DNA of 64,000 bases from Amphiura filiformis (Eukaryota; Echinodermata; Ophiuroidea; Amphilepidida; Amphiuridae): contig NC_092640.1 of assembly GCF_039555335.1 (NCBI RefSeq), positions 37,331,569 through 37,395,568 of the forward strand, given 5' to 3'. A program made the translations under genes and the position numbers. Below, piece after piece: positions 22,000 to 32,640 of this stretch. Every line of letters starts with the position of its first letter. Position 1 is the first letter of the stretch. Below the pieces are notes generated by a model that did no database searches, was not told where the DNA came from, and saw nothing but the letters and a program-made list of their open reading frames with translations.

Positions 22000-22344
22000 T
22001 GGGCAATTCCAGAAATTAAAGGCACTCCCCTAAAGAAGACATGGGATTCCCAAATGTTTCACCATTTTTTGCTCTGTGAACACCCCCCCCCCCCCTACAA
22101 AAAATGGTCAATATTTTCACAACCCTTAAGAAATCATGGGAATTCCCAAGAAAAAGACACCTTTTTTTATTTTAGGCTTGGGAATTCCCCAAAATGTTGG
22201 CAAAAATTTGCCTGTCTTCTTGGAATTCCCAATTTTTTAATCATTTCATTGTCAAAATGGGAATTCCCATTTCTTGGGGGAAGGGGGGTAAAATTTTGGT
22301 CTGGGAATTCCAAAAAATTTATGGTACAAACTTACATGTCTTCT
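22000..22344 (+). mobile_element. Inserted block with repeated GGGAATTCCC palindromes
   Basis: Relative to the older copy at 17.68 kb, an extra ~345 bp interrupts the shared sequence between GTAATCACAAT and AAGCACT. The block has short inverted TAAAGAAGACATG/CATGTCTTCTTTA words near its ends and a 13-C run. It also has six GGGAATTCCC-like palindromes (near 22043, 22138, 22180, 22221, 22259 and 22303). The 98- and 77-codon frames reflect this repetition (WEFP, GNS) and are not recognised proteins. Confidence 0.55.
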
Positions 22345-22557
22345 TTATAATAAGCACTAGAATATGTAAATTTGCCCGATTGAAAGTGCTTTTTACAAGA
22401 TACTGTGTAATGTCAGGAATTCATTGATAGCAAAAAACGATATTTAATTTGTGATTTCTATGGCATTATTATAAGCTAACCGCATAATAATGCTTTGAAT
22501 GTTAAAGTTTAAGCAATGTCTGGAGATTAATCAAATATGTATTTTCTAATTATCCAT

Positions 22558-22907
22558 TATGAAGAGCTTATTTCCAAACCGTGTTACGTCCACAAACCCA
22601 TGTTTCTGATTTACCTTGGGTTGTGATGCTATACATGCTATTATGAGTTCAGTTGGATGCACCATTGCAAAGCAAACAGTGGATGGACACACAGTAACTA
22701 TACTGTGTGAGGCCATTGTTTCCAAAATGAGAACAATAGTCTGCATATTGTTATGGAGCATTGTGGTGGTAAATAATGGCTTGTTGATAGTACAACTCAT
22801 TGTTGCTAATGTCAAACTTGTCAAAGTAACTGTGATTGTATCACACAAGTAAATGAGACACATGTGGTTGTGGACTTAAAACACGGTTTGCAAATAAGCT
22901 CTTCATA
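22558..22907. mobile_element. 350-bp TIR element, ~57-bp arms
   Basis: TATGAAGAGCTTATTTCCAA at the left and its partner ending GCTCTTCATA are inverted termini that extend through GTCCACAA and CATGTGTCTCATTTA words. It is absent from the older copy near 17.89 kb. The 105-codon minus and 78-codon plus frames in it are unrecognised. The left breakpoint of the recent tandem duplication cuts this element at 22681. Confidence 0.7.
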
Positions 22908-23244
22908 TATTGTCAACACGCAGCATTAGTAGGTAACGATTAGAATTGTCATGATTGTGTACGCAAAAGATCAATAACACAATATATTTATGAATTCATA
23001 AATAATGATTAACAGAATTAAAATAACAAATATTATATCTATATGAATATTACAGTACAGATTATGTACATTACAATTTCTTGTGTTGAGCAACTACAAT
23101 AACACCCACCCACAGTCGAACATTGTATAATTAGTGACTTTCCTACTAATAATGTTTTACCCACAAGAACATTTTAAGCGCATAACTATTATCAACATCA
23201 AAAATGATAAGTCATCATTGTGAATTTAAAAAAATAATCGCATA

Positions 23245-23463
23245 CCGTAAAACCTCGTCTACAAGCATATGACAGTGTTTTTGATGAAAGCTAAATTAAT
23301 ACGATACAAGCGTAAATATACCAATACAATAGATTGGTCTTACAATAATACTTATTTGCATATGCTTGGAGCTGTAATTTATTTATTCAAGTTCCATAAT
23401 GGCATCTGGATTAATTTAGCTTTCGTCAGAAGCACTCTATATGCTTGTAGACGAGGTTTACGG
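23245..23463. mobile_element. 219-bp MITE, ~55-bp TIRs (copy in unit 1)
   Basis: CCGTAAAACCTCGTCTACAA and its inverted partner TTGTAGACGAGGTTTACGG bound the element, with matching extending through AAGCTAAATTAAT. An identical element is in unit 2. The 93-codon + frame through it is not a recognised protein. Confidence 0.75.
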
Positions 23464-23864
23464 TATGTCATTACGCTTCATGGTGATAGTACTAAAAGTT
23501 GCTCTACTTTATTTTTTCCCTATAGCATGTTTAGCGATTTAGTTTCGTAATTTTGCCAAGTCGTTTCCAATGTGCGTAATGATCAAATGATATGTATCTC
23601 AAAACTAGATATGAAGTTGATTAAGGGCTCTGGTAGCAAAGTTTGGACAGTTTTTTTTTTGTGGGACATGACAGATATTTTATTTACTTGAGAACACCGT
23701 GTGTAGATGAATGAGTTAACGTGCCCAAAGCTGCTATACATATACGTTTCGCTTTGTAACATTCCGACATACAAATATACCAAATTTATATTCCTTAAAT
23801 GATAAAAGGTTTGTGTTGTTATCCAAATCTATAGATATAAGTCACTTATTACCGGTAATAGGTC

Positions 23865-23930
23865 ACTATTACTGGCAATAAATCACTTATTAGTATTACC
23901 GGTAATAAGTCACTTATGTCCGACCGTGTG
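23865..23930. repeat. Palindromic TTACCGGTAATA cluster
   Basis: AAGTCACTTATTACCGGTAA and its partner TATTACCGGTAATAAGTCAC, with an intermediate ATTACTGGCAATAA, form an imperfect palindrome and short direct repeats. Repeated in unit 2 at about 25490-25552. Confidence 0.6.
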
Positions 23931-24318
23931 AACACGACTATAGCAAAAAATGGAATGATTTAGGGATGAAACTGTCGATTTGGCCTTGATGGAGACTTCA
24001 TCCATGCCTCTTCTCTAAATAGGCCAACAATCAGTCTGTTATGTTTATACTGTGCTATGCCACAGGCATTCTTTGTTCAATATCAATAGTCTTGTGTCCA
24101 TATTACCATTTATAGTCAGATTTATTTGTAGGATGTACCTAGTCTGCCGGAGAAGGCGATAAAGTGGTTAAGACCATTGTGTGCCCAGGACTAATGGAAA
24201 TAAGTATGTTAGTTATCACGTTATGGGTACATTTGGTAGCGATAAAGCCAAATTAAACGCAATTCACGTGTTTAAGGGATCTAGAATGAGCGTTTATGGC
24301 GTTTCGACAGTATTTTTT

Positions 24319-25950
24319 GGATGGACACACAGTAACTATACTGTGTGAGGCCATTGTTTCCAAAATGAGAACAATAGTCTGCATATTGTTATGGAGCATT
24401 GTGGTGGTAAATAATGGCTTGTTGATAGTACAACTCATTGTTGCTAATGTCAAACTTGTCAAAGTAACTGTGATTGTATCACACAAGTAAATGAGACACA
24501 TGTGGTTGTGGACTTAAAACACGGTTTGCAAATAAGCTCTTCATATATTGTCAACACGCAGCATTAGTAGGTAACGATTAGAATTGTCATGATTGTGTAC
24601 GCAAAAGATCAATAACACAATATATTTATGAATTCATAAATAATGATTAACAGAATTAAAATAACAAATATTATATCTATATGAATATTACAGTACAGAT
24701 TATGTACATTACAATTTCTTGTGTTGAGCAACTACAATAACACCCACCCACAGTCGAACATTGTATAATTAGTGACTTTCCTACTAATAATTTTTTACCC
24801 ACAAGAACATTTTAAGCGCATAACTATTATCAACATCAAAAATGATAAGTCATCATTGTGAATTTAAAAAATAATCGTACCGTAAAACCTCGTCTACAAG
24901 CATATGACAGTGTTTTTGATGAAAGCTAAATTAATACGATACAAGCGTAAATATACCAATACAATAGATTGGTCTTACAATAATACTTATTTGCATATGC
25001 TTGGAGCTGTAATTTATTTATTCAAGTTCCATAATGGCATCTGGATTAATTTAGCTTTCGTCAGAAGCACTCTATATGCTTGTAGACGAGGTTTACGGTA
25101 TGTCATTACGCTTCATGGTGATAGTACTAAAGTTGCTCTACTTTATTTTTTCCCTATAGCATGTTTAGCGATTTAGTTTCGTAATTTTGCCAAGTCGTTT
25201 CCAATGTGCGTAATGATCAAATGATATGTATCTCAAAACTAGATATGAAGTTGATTAAGGGCTCTGGTAGCAAAGTTTGGACAGTTTTTTTTGTGGGACA
25301 TGACAGATATTTTACTTACTTGAGAACACCGTGTGTAGATGAATGAGTTAACGTGCCCAAAGCTGCTATACATATACGTTTCGCTTTGTAACATTCCGAC
25401 ATACAAATATACCAAATTTATATTCCTTAAATGATAAAAGGTTTGTGTTGTTATCCAAATCTATAGATATAAGTCACTTATTACCGGTAATAGGTCACTA
25501 TTACTGGCAATAAGTCACTTATTAGTATTACCGGTAATAAGTCACTTATGTCCGACCGTGTGAACACGACTATAGCAAAAAATGGAATGATTTAGGGATG
25601 AAACTGTCGATTTGGCCTTGATGGAGACTTCATCCATGCCTCTTCTCTAAATAGGCCAACAATCAGTCTGTTATGTTTATACTGTGCTATGCCACAGGCA
25701 TTCTTTGTTCAATATCAATAGTCTTGTGTCCATATTACCATTTATAGTCAGATTTATTTGTAGGATGTACCTAGTCTGCCGGAGAAGGCGATAAAGTGGT
25801 TAAGACCATTGTGTGCCCAGGACTAATGGAAATAAGTATGTTAGTTATCACGTTATGGGTACATTTGGTAGCGATAAAGCCAAATTAAACGCAATTCACG
25901 TGTTTAAGGGATCTAGAATGAGCGTTTATGGCGTTTCGACAGTATTTTTT
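24319..25950 (+). repeat. Recent tandem duplication, unit 2 (1632 bp)
   Basis: Second copy of 22681-24318 head to tail. It starts with only the 3' part of the 22558 TIR element and ends where unit 2 continues into the full TTAA foldback at 25904-26562. The junction TTTTTT|GG shows at most one base of microhomology. Confidence 0.92.
24880..25098. mobile_element. 219-bp MITE, ~55-bp TIRs (copy in unit 2)
   Basis: Duplicate of 23245-23463, carried along in the tandem duplication rather than newly inserted. Confidence 0.75.
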
Positions 25951-26562
25951 GTGGGACATGGGAGCACCTTAGACGTATCGAATTGTATTCTGAATACGAA
26001 GCATGTCTTTCTGATATCAAATAATTTTCATTTTTTGAAATTCACGAATTTTATGACAAATTATTAAAATTTGATATTTTTCAAATTTTTGATATATAAC
26101 AGTCCTCGAAATAAATTTTATAAATCTAATGATATATTCTTAAAGTGTATGTAGCAGGGAGGAAAAGCCGATGATCAATTGAAAATTTTGACCTTTTATA
26201 TTGAAGATATGGATTTTTTTTCCCAAAAGACCTATTTTTTTTGGTGTTTTGGGAAAAAAAAATCCATATCTTCAATACGAAAGGTCCAAATTTTCAATTG
26301 ATCGTCGGCTTTTCATCCCACCTACATACAATTTAAGTATAAATCATCAGATTTATAAAGTTTACTTCAAGTACTGTTAAATATCAAAAATATCAATTTT
26401 AATGATTTGCCATAAAATGTGTATTACATTGCGAATTTCAAAAATCAAAATTATTTGATATCAGAAGGACATTCTTCGTATTCAGAATGCAATTCGATAT
26501 GTCTGATGTGCTCTAATGTCCCACAATAAATACTGGCCAAACGTTCATACCCCACCCCTTAA
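25904..26562. mobile_element. TTAA-flanked full-length foldback, family C
   Basis: TTAAGGGATCTAGAATGAGC at the left pairs with the right end, CGTTCATACCCCACCCCTTAA-like sequence. Matching then continues along nearly the whole element (GTGGGACAT/ATGTCCCAC, GATATCAAATAA, and AAAATCCATATCTTCAATA at the centre). The result is a ~320-bp-arm hairpin with a small loop at about 26235. No coding sequence. Confidence 0.85.
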
Positions 26563-26933
26563 GGTGGTACTACACCCCTTAATAAATTTGTGACTAATTT
26601 TGCATTTTTCTCAAAAAAATAACTACACACTGGTAACAAACGTTATGTATATTATTGGGGCATGGGATCCAATTACTTAACAGAAATTTCAGTGATTCAA
26701 GACAAGTGGTTCATTATATATGCTAAGAAATGAGGTACATTCTAGCGGTACCTCTTTTCTTATCATAAATAACGTACCGTTTGTCTTGAGTCACTGAAAT
26801 TCAAGTGTAGTAACTGGATTCCTTGCTCCTATAATATACATAACTTTTGTTACCAGTGTGTTATTATTTTTTGAGAAAAATGCAAAAATAATCACAAGTT
26901 TATCAAGGGTGTAGTACTATAGTACCACCTTAA
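26559..26933. mobile_element. TTAA-flanked full-length foldback, family D
   Basis: TTAAGGTGGTACTACACCC at the left and its partner ending GTACCACCTTAA at 26933 bound a near-complete palindrome. Inner words such as ACACACTGGTAACAAACGTT, TTCAGTGATTCAAGACAA and GAGGTAC/GTACCTC are all matched. It shares its left TTAA with the preceding foldback. Confidence 0.85.
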
Positions 26934-27390
26934 TTACAAAGATGAATGTAACTTATAAGCCTAGTTAGGGCATCCACAATAGACGAGTGTAACTATATTA
27001 AAGGTATAGCCATTATACATACCTATTTATTCAATTACTTATCTAGATTCTAGGAATTAGGTATGACCGGAACTCCGACCATTTCTCCTCTGGCTGTGAT
27101 AACTATATCTGTCATTTCAAACGTTCACAAATAATGAGCCATCAGTCGTTGGAAAATCATGTTAAAGCTTGCAAGAGATGTAAATCGTGTCTTGTGCATA
27201 TAGTTTAATCTTATTTTGAGTCCTTTTTGGCTTGCTGAATCACTAATGGAAACATCGTCCCCCATCTGTGCAGCGATAGCTTTATCAGCACAAATTGGAT
27301 GTCTTACCATTTCAAACTCATACCATTTACATTGCAAGAATACAAGGAGGAACAAAAAACCCAGGACAAAATCTGGACAAGATGCCCAAA

Positions 27391-27714
27391 TTAATGCAGG
27401 GTGACACATTTGTTATGCATTAGCAAAAATACACGAGAAATAAAAACATCAGAACACACCAGGAAAACCGAGCAGTAAGAATCCATCAAAATTGCAGGGC
27501 GGCGTGTGCGATCATAAACTTTCGGTTTGGATCTGCCTACAAAAGAGAATATCTCGACGATATGTCCAACATTTTCCTGGGTAATGAGCCCACGTGATCC
27601 GACTTCAAAACACGTCAAATCACAAGTATACCCATTGTCTGAAATGTCGGACACATGCATGGTCAAGGTACTTGGTTTGTTTTCGTTCATGAGCCATTGA
27701 TATGTTGGTTTCAA
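27391..27714 (-). pseudogene. Retroelement C-terminal ORF fragment
   Basis: On the minus strand the frame reads through NGYTCDLTCFEVGSRGLI, matching the conserved D-x-G-(Y/W)-x-(3-6)-x-EVG-x-RGF-type block found downstream of reverse transcriptase in several invertebrate retroelement proteins. A second minus frame continues at 27125-27409 in another phase. No RT catalytic motifs remain nearby, and the initiator would be TTG, so this is a broken remnant rather than a gene. Confidence 0.45.
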
Positions 27715-27940
27715 ATGGCACAGTTACTTTAGTAACTCAACAAGATGGATGGAATTTTCCTGCTTATTTTGGATGAAACTATCAAGCTTGAATTTAGAAA
27801 AAATGACATTTACTTGTAGGATACCCCCTGTTGTGGTGAAGCCCGAAATATCGCTGAAGATGAGGATATTGTTGTTAATATCATGACCAATTTATTGCTT
27901 TAAGAGCCGACAAAGTATGTTTGAGGAAGGTATTATGGCG

Positions 27941-27970
27941 ACAAGTGTATCTACCTTGGTAGATACTTGT
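27941..27970. repeat. Compact hairpin
   Basis: ACAAGTGTATCTACC and GGTAGATACTTGT pair with one small bulge and a two-base loop. No adjacent coding feature explains it. Confidence 0.5.
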
Positions 27971-28705
27971 TCGTTGCATTTTTACATGCATATTGAATTA
28001 AACTATACTGGCTAGTGCACACAAGAATGCTATTTGAGTGGTGCACTACAGCTGTTTACTAGGGCAAATTTAACTTGACACTTTTATTTTCCTGAAAATC
28101 AACACTTCTCCTCATTTAAGTAATTCGTAATTTAGTGATTAAGGGTACTCACTCTTTCTAATTAGAAAAGAAACAATTCTTTTGACAATTTTAGACCCTC
28201 GTCTTTCAATGAAAATATAACACAGTGTTTGTATGCCTCATTTCCATAGTTTAAAATTGGTTTTCGCTTTGAGATAATGCCACAAAGTTTTGGTGTTAAT
28301 AATTGAAGTGTTTTTACACATTTAGTAGTAAGTTTTTGGTGTCAATTACATAAGAATTTTTGAAATACTTCAGAATATGAACAGGAGAGCTCGTCATTTG
28401 ATGGATTTCAACCCATATACATTGCATGTAAGGTTGCGAGTAAAACTATCTTCTTTATATATAGCAGCTCAAGCTCTGGTAGTTCTGATTTTGGGAGGAG
28501 AGGCTGCATATCGTGCAACAATGTGCTGAATGTAACTGAGTGCACTCATAGAACTGACTTGTTCGCCTTGTTGGCGCAATTCAAAAGGAGTAAGTTTGGA
28601 CAACTCAAAAATAGCGTAAAAGTTGCCAAAACAAAATTCATTTTAGTTATCCAAACTTAAAAAATGCTGAAAAAGCTCAACAAGTTCCGTCAACTAATCA
28701 ACTTT

Positions 28706-28765
28706 GTTGGCATTACTTAAAAAGTTGATGTAAGTCGTTGCGTCAACTTTTTAAGTAATGCCAAC
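28706..28765. repeat. Perfect 23-bp-arm palindrome with asymmetric loop (copy 1)
   Basis: GTTGGCATTACTTAAAAAGT starts an arm that is matched exactly on the other side of the loop TGTAAGTCGTTGCG. A related hairpin at 29126-29185 has the complementary loop. Confidence 0.75.
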
Positions 28766-29125
28766 TTCTGAATTCAAGTTCAGGGAACTTAGAAAAATAA
28801 ACAAGGTTCAAAGAACCAATTAGTTGAGTTATTGTAACTCATCATGTAACTCGTTCATATTAAGTTACTGGTACTTATTGTTTTGAGTTATTCCAATTTG
28901 GTACTTTGTTACTTAATTCATGTAATTGGATCATTTTCTGCACAATTAGCAGTATTCAAATATTTATTTTTGTAATCAGTACAAAATTTTGTATACTATA
29001 GCACACCTCTAGAACATTATGCTAACCTAGTTTCATTTTCTGAGTTGTAACAACTCAATAAAGTAAGTGCAAATGAGTGCGACCAACATAATGATATCGA
29101 GTCAGCGTTACTCAAAATTGTACTC

Positions 29126-29185
29126 GTTGGCATTACTCGGAAAGTTGACGCAACGACTTACATCAACTTACTGAGTAATGCCAAC
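29126..29185. repeat. Related palindrome (copy 2, loop inverted)
   Basis: GTTGGCATTACTCGGAAAGT and its partner surround CGCAACGACTTACA, the reverse complement of the first hairpin's loop. The two hairpins therefore lie in opposite orientation about 420 bp apart, possibly as the ends of one element (28706-29185) whose interior contains repeated GTAACTC and GAGTTAT words. Confidence 0.7.
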
Positions 29186-29429
29186 GAACAATTTCTATGA
29201 GTGTGTGAATGGCCATTACCACTGAACTGGAGGACTGTGCAATGTGCCCCATACAATAAAATGCTTATGCCTTTACTTAATTTACACTTTAAAGACAACT
29301 GCCACGTTTTGATTTAATGGGTCATAAGATTAATGTTAACCAAAGCGAGTAACTGAGATTGAAATATTAGACCATTTTAGGATTTAGCATCACAGTAATA
29401 TTCATACCTGTTCAATGTTGTGACGCGTC

Positions 29430-29830
29430 TCCCAACAAACACAAAACGTTTTCGATATCATTCGCGAAAGGTTATAAAAGGTTGTCAGAAAACTTTTAAA
29501 TGTCTGGTTATATAAAGGGTATAAAACGTTTTAATAACATTCAAAAACATTATTTTTGATTATTTGCAAATTTTTAAACATAGTGTTATTTAATTGTTGA
29601 CAAAGTATTTGGCAAAAAATGTTTTCATTTTTGTTTTGTTTTTTTTGCAATATCATTTTGAAAACATTTTTAAAATATTGTTATAGTGTGTTTTCATGCA
29701 AAACTTTTTTAAACATTTTCATGAACTTTATATAAACCGACATTATGTTATTGAAACGTTTTTACCTAAACCAAAACCCAACATATAACTTGTTTAAAAC
29801 GTTTTTAAAACATTTGTGTGTTTGCTGGGT
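29430..29830 (-). mobile_element. AAAACGTTTT-rich MITE, copy 3
   Basis: Full-length inverted copy of 16312-16730, bounded by CCCAACAAACACAAAACG and GTGTGTTTGCTGGGT. Both ends are preserved, confirming the inverted CCCAGCAAACAC termini. Confidence 0.75.
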
Positions 29831-29904
29831 CAGCAGCAGCTATTGTTATCTAACAAACCTTTTTACAACGATCTATATAAATTCTACTAGCTTCGTGAAA
29901 TATA

Positions 29905-30448
29905 TCCAGTAAGATTTGATGGCAGATTTGTTCTGGTATTAAATAAAAGGAAAGGAAAAAAATAAAACATTGTATCATGTTTATAAATTATTTCAGCTCC
30001 AGTGTCACCTCAAGTATATTGTTAGAGGTGGGCCATTGATGACCAGGGATGGACGGGTTGATTTTTAATTATTAATCTACTCTTTTTCTGTTCTCCCACT
30101 AGAATGTCACCTTAGAGCCTATTACAGTAGTTTGACAAACCAGGTGTCCTGTTCAATATTTTGGTTAATCTAAGCTGTATTGATTTGCGTGTATATATAT
30201 CTACATACGTAAACCTCATTAACAGTGAATGGAATGTGTCCAACATGACTCGGGGTGACAACTTAATGCTGAAACGTAATGTAATATTTACGTACATTGC
30301 TTTCAATATCACGACACCTCGAACAACACATTGGCAAGACCAAAACTTAAAACTAGAAACATTGAAGGTACAGTGATAGTGTGATGTTTAAAAGAAAAAC
30401 TGCTTTAAATTAATAGATTAATAAAGATTGGACAGTGGTTGGTTGTTG
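29905..30448 (+). repeat. ~500-bp dispersed repeat, copy 1
   Basis: Shares CATTGTATCATGT, ATTTATTTCAGCT-like, TTGATTTTTAATTATTAATCTAC, TTTGACAAA and AATGTAATATTTACGT words, in order, with 36015-36552. The copies are well diverged with indels. No recognised protein is encoded (the 66- and 71-codon frames have no motif). Confidence 0.65.
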
Positions 30449-30625
30449 TAATAAGACACAAGATACAAGATTTATTTCCCATAATAAGTCACATAATAAT
30501 CAAATATAAATATAAGTATAAATTTAAAAAACAAATAAACAAAGACAATATCAAACAATAACGAATTATGGCGGGAATGACCAGAAGGCCAGTAAGGCCA
30601 GAGGGAGTCAACCCCTTTATAGGTC
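30440..30625 (-). mobile_element. Probable LINE 3' tail
   Basis: On the minus strand this reads as an untranslated tail ending GGGAAATAAATCTTGTATC before the flanking sequence. It fits the 3' end of the LINE whose ORF end lies at 33122-33391, with the two TGTCACACTA elements inserted between. The link is by arrangement and orientation only. Confidence 0.4.
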
Positions 30626-30716
30626 TGTCACACTACGACGGACTGGATCAACGTACATCACCGAATACAAAAATATTTTATTCGGTGGAAAAATCACCAG
30701 TCCGGCAGAAGATTCG

Positions 30717-31052
30717 GTGGGATTTTGGGTCCGATTCCCGTTCGTCTCTCTATGCGTTGTGGCCGCTAATAATCTTGCAGGCGTCTTATATCCGATCGTT
30801 CAATGTCCGACAAATGACCGGATTTGGGGGTCCGATTCCCGTTCGTTTCTCTATGCGTTGTGGCCGCTAATAATCCTGCAGGCGTCTTATATTCGATCGT
30901 TCAACGTCCGACAAATGGCCGGATTTGGGGTCAACGTCCGACAAATGACCGGATTTGGGGTCCGATTCCCGTTCGTCTCTCTATGCGTTGTGGCCGCTAA
31001 TAATCCTGCAGGCGTTTTATATTCAATCGTTCAACGTCCGACAAATGACCGG
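30717..31052 (+). repeat. Three-copy ~101-bp tandem repeat
   Basis: CCGATTCCCGTTCGT, TCTATGCGTTGTGGCCGC, TAATAATC.TGCAGGCGT and GTCCGACAAATGACCGGA recur starting at about 30731, 30832 and 30962. The second unit contains an extra 29-bp repeat of its end. The frames of 100 and 112 codons across it change phase between units and are not genes. Confidence 0.85.
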
Positions 31053-31319
31053 TGAATCCGTCGCATGTGGCACCAACAGGGACGTCCACCCTATCAGAAA
31101 AGTGGGGAGGAGAGGGTGTTTGAGAGGGTTTTTGACCCCTTAGAGGCAGTGACGTAGCAAGCACTTTTTCAGAGGGTGAACAAAGTGGGGAAAGACAACT
31201 TTTAAGGGGGGAAACTTTGACGGAAATGGTCAAATATTGGCTAATAAGTACAAAAGGGCTACAAATCTGATATATCAGGGCAACCAGCGTCCGGGGGCAA
31301 TAGAGGTGAGAAACCTTTG

Positions 31320-31690
31320 GACAATGACGGCCCAATTGAAGCCATTTGTCATTTTTTGGATCAATTTTAGCACTATTATTGGGTACTATTTTAGTTTGAA
31401 ACAGCCGCAAATTGGTGAAACGAAAGCCTAATTGAAGCCATTGAAAAGTTTTGACCATTATTGTATAATATAAACAATTGTTTTAAAAATAACACATGGA
31501 TGTCCATAACAGAAGCAAAAAGGAAGAATTGACCATTTTTCAAAATGAAGGTCCAATTGAAGCCATTTGCATGGGGACTGTAGGGCCTATTTACATTATT
31601 AGGCCTAGGCCTATTGTGTAAAAATTTAGTTTTAAAAATGGAAAATTTGGAAAATTGTTTTTGGTGCATCATTTTTACACTATTATTGCC
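31320..31690 (+). repeat. Degenerate repeats with CAATTGAAGCCATTTG
   Basis: The word occurs near 31332, 31431 and 31555 with loosely similar spacers containing ACTATTATTG and AAATGG words. Probably a decayed ~100-125-bp tandem array within composite element 1. Confidence 0.45.
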
Positions 31691-31997
31691 TTAAACAAAA
31701 AAACAAAGAAGGCCCGAACTGAATTTGCAAAATTTAAAATGTTACACTGATCCACTGACACTTAGATATAAGACTTCAGACTCGTAATTTCAGGTAAAGC
31801 ATTCATGGATTGATATGTTAAAGTCAGTAATAGACCTAAGTCCGTCTTAAATACTGACTTTGGTGACAAAATGTCACGGGCCCTACAATCTACATATCGA
31901 CGGGCCGGCAGTAATTTTCACAGGCTTTTGGGCCAAGGAACCTTATTTAAGCACTGCCTATAATAATCACAGGCCTATACTTAGGCTTACTACTATC

Positions 31998-32345
31998 CTG
32001 GGCCTACTCAATAACGTACAATTTAACCTTTTCCATATTTTCTCTTCTTTTTTCTTTCTTGTCAATCACTAAAATTTGTAGGAATTTGATATTGCGTCCT
32101 CTACCCTTCAGAAAGTGCCCCTCCCTCAATACTACTTACATGCATAGGCCTACTAAATTACTTGCAATTTAACTTTTTCTCTTCTCTTCTCTCTTCACTT
32201 TTTCTCACTTTCTTTTCTTTTTGCTCTCCTTTCCCCCCTTTTTCTACTTGTCAGTCACTAAAGTACTGGGGAAATATGATATTGCGTCACACACCCTTCA
32301 GAAAGTCCCCCCATGATCGATGCACATGTTCGCCATAGGCCTACA
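31998..32345 (+). repeat. Two-copy ~190-bp tandem repeat, pyrimidine-rich
   Basis: TTGTCA.TCACTAAA, GATATTGCGTC, ACCCTTCAGAAAGT and CATAGGCCTAC occur in order twice at about 190-bp offset. The second unit has an expanded TTCTCTTCTC tract. Confidence 0.6.
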
Positions 32346-32640
32346 TCCGGCACAAGCGCCTGCGAAACCTTGCAAACACCTGCGGTATATAAACGAAAGA
32401 ATAACGAACAAACCCAGGGTATACAGAACAGTACGAACACACATCGGACAACTTCCGAACATGTGTATTCGGCACACTACGTATTGTCGACGGACTAAAC
32501 AAACATCACCTAACACGAAACGCATTTGGCGGATAATAGCAGGACATATGAAGAACATAAAACGAACATTGACGAACACTAACGGATTTGCTAAAATACC
32601 ATCCGTTTCTTATACGGAAGACCGATCCGGTGTAGTGTGA

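Larger units (their letters stand above)
22681..24318 (+). repeat. Recent tandem duplication, unit 1 (1638 bp)
   Basis: Nearly identical to 24319-25950. The differences I saw are three substitutions and four short indels totalling six bases, which accounts exactly for the length difference. The unit starts within the TIR element at 22558 and ends within the first ~50 bp of a TTAA foldback terminus (24266-24318) that is cut off here and fused to unit 2. Confidence 0.92.
30626..32640. mobile_element. TGTCACACTAC-ended composite element 1
   Basis: Starts TGTCACACTACGACGG and ends GGTGTAGTGTGA. Its last ~230 bp match the end of the 32641-33040 element (GAACACACATCGGA, ACACGAAACGCATTTGGCGG, CCATCCGTTTCTT). 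The middle carries a 101-bp tandem array and unrelated T/C-rich repeats, suggesting further insertions. No transposase is recognisable; overlapping 90-150-codon frames follow the repeats. Confidence 0.55.

Noticed and set aside
22546..22863. 105-codon minus frame and overlapping 78-codon plus frame
   Set aside because: They lie inside a 350-bp TIR element, one reaches into the terminal repeat, and no motif is present. The shorter copies at 24253-24501 come from the tandem duplication.
28143..28165. TTAAGGGTACTCAC as another TTAA element end
   Set aside because: No inverted partner with TTAA found downstream.
30568..31458. Overlapping 100-, 112-, 62- and 153-codon frames
   Set aside because: They cover a 101-bp tandem repeat whose period is not a multiple of three, so units are read in different phases; not a protein repeat.
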